From Desulfobacterium sp. (GTDB taxonomy: Bacteria > Desulfobacterota > Desulfobacteria > Desulfobacterales > Desulfobacteraceae), in contig JAQYWC010000050.1 in NCBI GenBank assembly GCA_030145245.1, forward strand, positions 1 to 40,861: a stretch of DNA of 40,861 nucleotides, read 5' to 3'. The number at the start of each line of letters is the position of its first letter. Positions within the stretch are counted from its first letter, which is position 1. The notes below the pieces were generated by a model. The model was not told the DNA's origin, did not search any database, and saw nothing but the letters and a program-made list of their open reading frames with translations. The position numbers and the translations under genes are program-made. Below are positions 34,811-40,861 of the stretch, piece by piece.

Positions 34811-35257
34811 TCATCTGTAAGAGAGTTTTATTCTCTGGGAACTGTCTATGGGAAATTTTGCCAGCTTAATTTCCAGAAAACCATTAAAAAACGAGGCTCG
34901 CACCCTTTCGATGTCGATCAGGGTCGGCAGATAGAGAACTCTCTCAAACCTGCCGAACTGTATTTCAGCAAGCTTGTAGGTTGCACTTTCTTCCGGGGGA
35001 GTTCGTCCCCTGACCCCTGACACCTTGACCGCCTTGGAGTTCACCTCAATGCTTATATCATCTTTTTCAACCCCGGCAATCTCCGCCTGAATAATGATAC
35101 TGTTCCGGGTTTCATAGATGTCCATCTGGGGTCGCCAGATGCGCTGGGAAAGGCAAAACATCGGGTTGATCGACTGAAACATCTCCTCAAGGGGTTTTTC
35201 TCCTGTTGCACGCCTTTCAAAATTTTCACCGAATCGAATTTCAATGTATTCCGTCAT
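34811..35257 (-). CDS. Hsp20/alpha-crystallin small heat shock protein
   Basis: ATP-independent holdase chaperone, 148 residues. The alpha-crystallin domain runs from about 43 to 135: RPQMDIYETRNSIIIQAEIA, GVEKDDISIEVNSKAVKVSG, FGRFERVLYLPTLIDIERVR and ASFFNGFLEIKLAK. The last carries an NGFLEI block in place of the usual NGVL. AGGAG lies nine bases before the ATG. It is followed closely by lon. Upstream, TTGATC and TATAGC separated by 18 bases may be a sigma70 promoter. A heat-shock sigma32 promoter (CTTGAA/CCCCAT) is not evident. Confidence 0.88.
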   Translation of the reverse strand: MTEYIEIRFGENFERRATGEKPLEEMFQSINPMFCLSQRIWRPQMDIYETRNSIIIQAEIAGVEKDDISIEVNSKAVKVSGVRGRTPPEESATYKLAEIQFGRFERVLYLPTLIDIERVRASFFNGFLEIKLAKFPIDSSQRIKLSYR

Positions 35258-35706
35258 TGGGAAAGACTCCTGATGCTGCGTTGTTTTTTTATAAATACTG
35301 CTATAAAGAACAGGCAGTTAATAGATCAAGGTACCATCCGGTGTAATTGTTGTAAAGCACTATTCAGGCGTCCCCCCCTTTGTTCCCCACAGGAGAAAAC
35401 CAAGGGCGCCAAGGGTTAAAAGGGCCAATATGGAACACACAGTTCCCCTTCCTTTGCTGATGACAACATCTCCTTAAAGTCGTCCTTTATATACGCGTAG
35501 AGAAAACGGTTGACAGTGTTGATAACGGATCGCGATACCAATGCCGCCGCAACTATCCAAAGAGTTCCCCTGTCTCCCTGCTGTCTGTATCCTTGCATTC
35601 ACCGTCCGCTGCTGTTCATTACTGATAAAAGTGTATGGCTATAGACCAGAACCTGAATATTTGCAAATAAAAAAAAAGGAGAGGGAAGGCGAAAAAGAAG
35701 GGGAAC

Positions 35707-35745
35707 GATCCAGGGCCGGGGACGTGCTTGCCCCGGCTCTGGATC
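35707..35745 (-). terminator. Long hairpin downstream of nifJ, probable terminator
   Basis: A 15-bp stem with one G-U pair (35707-35721 with 35731-35745) and a nine-base loop. On the minus strand it is followed by CGTTCCCCTTCTTTTTCG, a pyrimidine-rich tail with one T5 run, so termination after nifJ is plausible though not classical. Confidence 0.55.
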
Positions 35746-35761
35746 GGGTGGTTATAAGGTG

Positions 35762-35795
35762 TTGCTCTGCAAGTCGTTTCAGGCTTGCAGAGCAA
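35762..35795 (-). terminator. Perfect hairpin directly after the nifJ stop
   Basis: TTGCTCTGCAAG (35762-35773) and CTTGCAGAGCAA (35784-35795) form a perfect 12-bp stem with a ten-base loop, eight bases past the nifJ stop codon. The CTTGCAGAG unit also occurs as the last codons of nifJ (near 35806-35815), so three copies lie within 55 bases. It has no T run and may protect the 3' end or act together with the second hairpin. Confidence 0.45.
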
Positions 35796-35803
35796 TCATG
35801 GGT

Positions 35804-39392
<3,589 letters not shown>

Positions 39393-39394
39393 TA

Positions 39395-39409
39395 ATAAAC
39401 ATAGTTTAT
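39395..39409. promoter_or_regulatory. Palindrome just upstream of the nifJ -35 box
   Basis: ATAAAC-ATA-GTTTAT is a perfect 6-bp inverted repeat starting three bases from the -35 box. The position suits an activator or redox regulator. It does not match the Rex or FNR consensus. Confidence 0.35.
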
Positions 39410-39614
39410 GCAACGGGACCACCCACCCCTATTCCCTGGTGATTTCCTTCAAATATCGCCAACCAATGACTTGAAACAGTGTTCAAAAACCGATCCCATG
39501 GCCATGGATCGGACCAAACTCCTGCTGTCTTAATTTTTCAAATTATGGTAGATTGACCGCCAAGCTTAGCAGTAGTAAGCAGCACAACCTTTAATTAACA
39601 TTATCGGAGTATTT

Positions 39615-40232
39615 ATGGGTTTATTATCAGCAAGTCTGTCCGTTGCAAGATATCGGGTCGAGGGAGAGACCGAAGAAGAGTCCCTGCTCGAAACCGTAAG
39701 AGAGGGACTGACCAAAAACGCCATCAGTGAAATCGAGGATGAGTATGCCGAAATTGCCGTCGGCTGGACCCCGTTTGAGAGTCCCTTTGATCCTGACTTT
39801 GAAAAATTTTCATACACATTTGGAACCTATTTTCTCTTTTCCCTCAGAATAGATAAAAAGAGCGTTCCCGGAAAGATCATCCAGAAACACACGGCAATGG
39901 AAATTACAAAACGCCTCAAGGAGAGCGGCCGCGATTTTCTGTCAAGAAACGAAAAGACAGATATCAAGGACACCATCACGGAAAAGCTCATGCGCCAGAT
40001 GCCGTCCACCCCGAACCTCTATGATGTGCTCTGGATCCACGAGGATAACAGCCTGCTCTTTCTAACCACACAGAAAGCCGCCAACGAGGAGCTCGAAACC
40101 CTGTTCAAAACCTCATTTAAGCGCAAACTCATCAGGCTTTTTCCCTATACAATGGTGGAAGGCAACCCGAACTTTTCCGATAAAGAACGAGACCTAATTA
40201 CCAACCTTGGCCCTGTTAAATTTTCGAGGTAA
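39615..40232 (+). CDS. rdgC: RdgC-like recombination-associated protein, N-terminal type
   Basis: RdgC proteins form a DNA-binding ring that modulates RecA-dependent recombination. This 205-residue protein begins MGLLSASLSVARYRVEGETE and has EYAEIAVGWTPFESPFDPDF, LRIDKKSVPGKIIQKHTAME and FLTTQKAANEELETLFKTSF. These resemble the first two thirds of RdgC, whose E. coli form is about 303 residues. It ends at 205, six bases before the next start, so the C-terminal part is either missing or encoded by the next gene. GGAG lies about seven bases before the ATG. Confidence 0.72.
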   Translation: MGLLSASLSVARYRVEGETEEESLLETVREGLTKNAISEIEDEYAEIAVGWTPFESPFDPDFEKFSYTFGTYFLFSLRIDKKSVPGKIIQKHTAMEITKRLKESGRDFLSRNEKTDIKDTITEKLMRQMPSTPNLYDVLWIHEDNSLLFLTTQKAANEELETLFKTSFKRKLIRLFPYTMVEGNPNFSDKERDLITNLGPVKFSR

Positions 40233-40237
40233 AAAAG

Positions 40238-40771
40238 ATGCTAGATATTGCAGTCGCATATAACAAATATAAATTTCTGGGTAACGAGTTTTTGACATGG
40301 CTATGGTATGTGGTTGAAAACGATCTCAGCCTGTCCGAGCTCACCGGTATCAAGGATAAACGGCTCATCATGGAGGTCGGCAACAGCATTACCCTTGAAA
40401 ACTCCCTTGGCGACGACTCCAAGGAGAAGATCTCCATCAAGGGGGATGACGCCGACCTCGAAGAGGGCACCACAGCCCTTAAAAAGGGTGCGGTGGTCAC
40501 CGACATCAACCTGATCCTCAAGATAGATGACGGCGAATACAAGTTTTCCATCAAGGGTGAGAGCATGAACATCACAGGCCTGAAGACCCCTCCTGCCGGA
40601 AAAGTGGAAAACCCGGACGATGTCGAAGGGGCCATCCTTGAAAAAACCTATCTGTGCAGCGCCCTCTTTGAGATCATGGACGCCCTCTACACCACTTATA
40701 TAAAAAAGCGGGTGGCAGAGACCTGGACCACCCAGGATCTTCCCGCCATGAGGGAATGGATCAAACTGTAA
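40238..40771 (+). CDS. Uncharacterised protein, possible C-terminal partner of RdgC
   Basis: A 177-residue protein that I do not recognise with confidence. It opens KYKFLGNEFLTWLWYVVEND, which resembles a segment of RdgC-like proteins in some bacteria. It then has MEVGNSITLENSLGDDSKEK, an acidic stretch and VVTDINLILKIDDGEYKFSI. The C-terminal half is helical (SALFEIMDALYTTYIKKRVA, then TWTTQDLPAMREWIK). No signal peptide or membrane span is seen. Its ribosome site GAGG (40226-40229) overlaps the end of the RdgC-like gene, so the two are translationally linked. A fission of RdgC is plausible but unproven. Confidence 0.6.
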   Translation: MLDIAVAYNKYKFLGNEFLTWLWYVVENDLSLSELTGIKDKRLIMEVGNSITLENSLGDDSKEKISIKGDDADLEEGTTALKKGAVVTDINLILKIDDGEYKFSIKGESMNITGLKTPPAGKVENPDDVEGAILEKTYLCSALFEIMDALYTTYIKKRVAETWTTQDLPAMREWIKL

Positions 40772-40800
40772 CCCACCCTTGGGTTATGAACACGATCCAA

Positions 40801-40843
40801 ATCCAGGGAAGGTGCTGCTGCCAAAACAGCCCCTTCCCTGGAT
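40801..40843 (+). terminator. Hairpin after the rdgC pair
   Basis: ATCCAGGGAAGG (40801-40812) pairs with 40832-40843, with a further GCTG/CAGC pairing inside the loop. It lies 30 bases past the last stop. There is no strong T run, so termination is probable but not certain. Confidence 0.5.
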
Positions 40844-40861
40844 ACCCGTTCATCCTCTCCC

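Larger units (their letters stand above)
35258..35803. other. Gene-poor gap between hsp20 and nifJ, with possible transporter remnant
   Basis: No intact gene is seen. On the minus strand 35416-35598 encodes 60 residues including GTLWIVAAALVSRSVINTVN and RFLYAYI, which resembles the first span of an MFS transporter. In another frame, 35360 to about 35440 reads SILALLTLGALGFLLWGTKG before a stop, like a last MFS span. Together they could be the two ends of a transporter gene that lost its middle. The rest holds the hairpins listed separately and an A/G-rich stretch near 35665-35700. Confidence 0.35.

Noticed and set aside
39471-39515. CTTGAA...CCCATG as a sigma32 promoter for rdgC
   Set aside because: The spacing of 19 is too long for sigma32 and it is far from the gene start.

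Overview
The window looks like ordinary chromosome from a Gram-negative strict anaerobe, most likely a sulfate-reducing deltaproteobacterium (Desulfobacterota, Desulfobacteraceae-like). This is inferred from a one-chain pyruvate:ferredoxin oxidoreductase, a glycyl radical enzyme with its activase, a large acyl-CoA dehydrogenase, a TonB-dependent receptor, an Mce/Mla lipid transporter with a PqiC-type lipoprotein, and fairly GC-rich protein-coding DNA. No rRNA, tRNA, insertion sequence, prophage or CRISPR array was seen.

Layout. 1-1790: ssb (cut by the window edge) is divergent from an RlmL-type THUMP/methyltransferase gene. 1842-7467: a minus-strand operon headed by a promoter and a cobalamin riboswitch, then a long leader with an intrinsic terminator and a second copy of the riboswitch 3' box. 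It encodes a TonB-dependent receptor, a family 1 binding lipoprotein and two MalF/MalG-like permeases, with no ATPase. 7556-10224: a large acyl-CoA dehydrogenase is divergent from a DUF523 protein. 10251-15928: a five-gene Dpp/Opp-type importer. 16016-19311: a glycyl radical enzyme activase and a glycyl radical enzyme whose active-site residues match trans-4-hydroxy-L-proline dehydratase (HypD). The HypD gene carries a one-base frameshift in a G run. 19393-22689: a soluble hybrid histidine kinase followed by an orphan amino-acid-type binding protein. 22877-26485: a STAS-MlaE fusion, MlaF, MlaD and a PqiC-like lipoprotein. 26454-28890: an EamA exporter, a CGGC-like protein and a RIO-type kinase. 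28940-35257: a minus-strand housekeeping and stress block (recD2, gmhB, rlpA, lon, hsp20). 35258-39409: a gene-poor gap with a possible transporter remnant, then nifJ with a good promoter and palindrome. 39553-40843: an RdgC N-terminal-type gene and a companion ORF that may be its detached C-terminal half.

How the parts may work together. The peptide importer beside HypD and its activase suggests uptake and anaerobic dehydration of hydroxyproline from collagen-like or plant peptides. The product, pyrroline-5-carboxylate, would enter proline metabolism; no proC is visible here. The B12-riboswitch operon is the most unusual piece. It couples an outer-membrane receptor with a sugar-type rather than BtuCDF-type inner-membrane importer, so it may be an undescribed corrinoid, or cobalt or corrinoid-precursor, uptake route. 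All functional statements rest on motif recognition by eye; no database search was possible.
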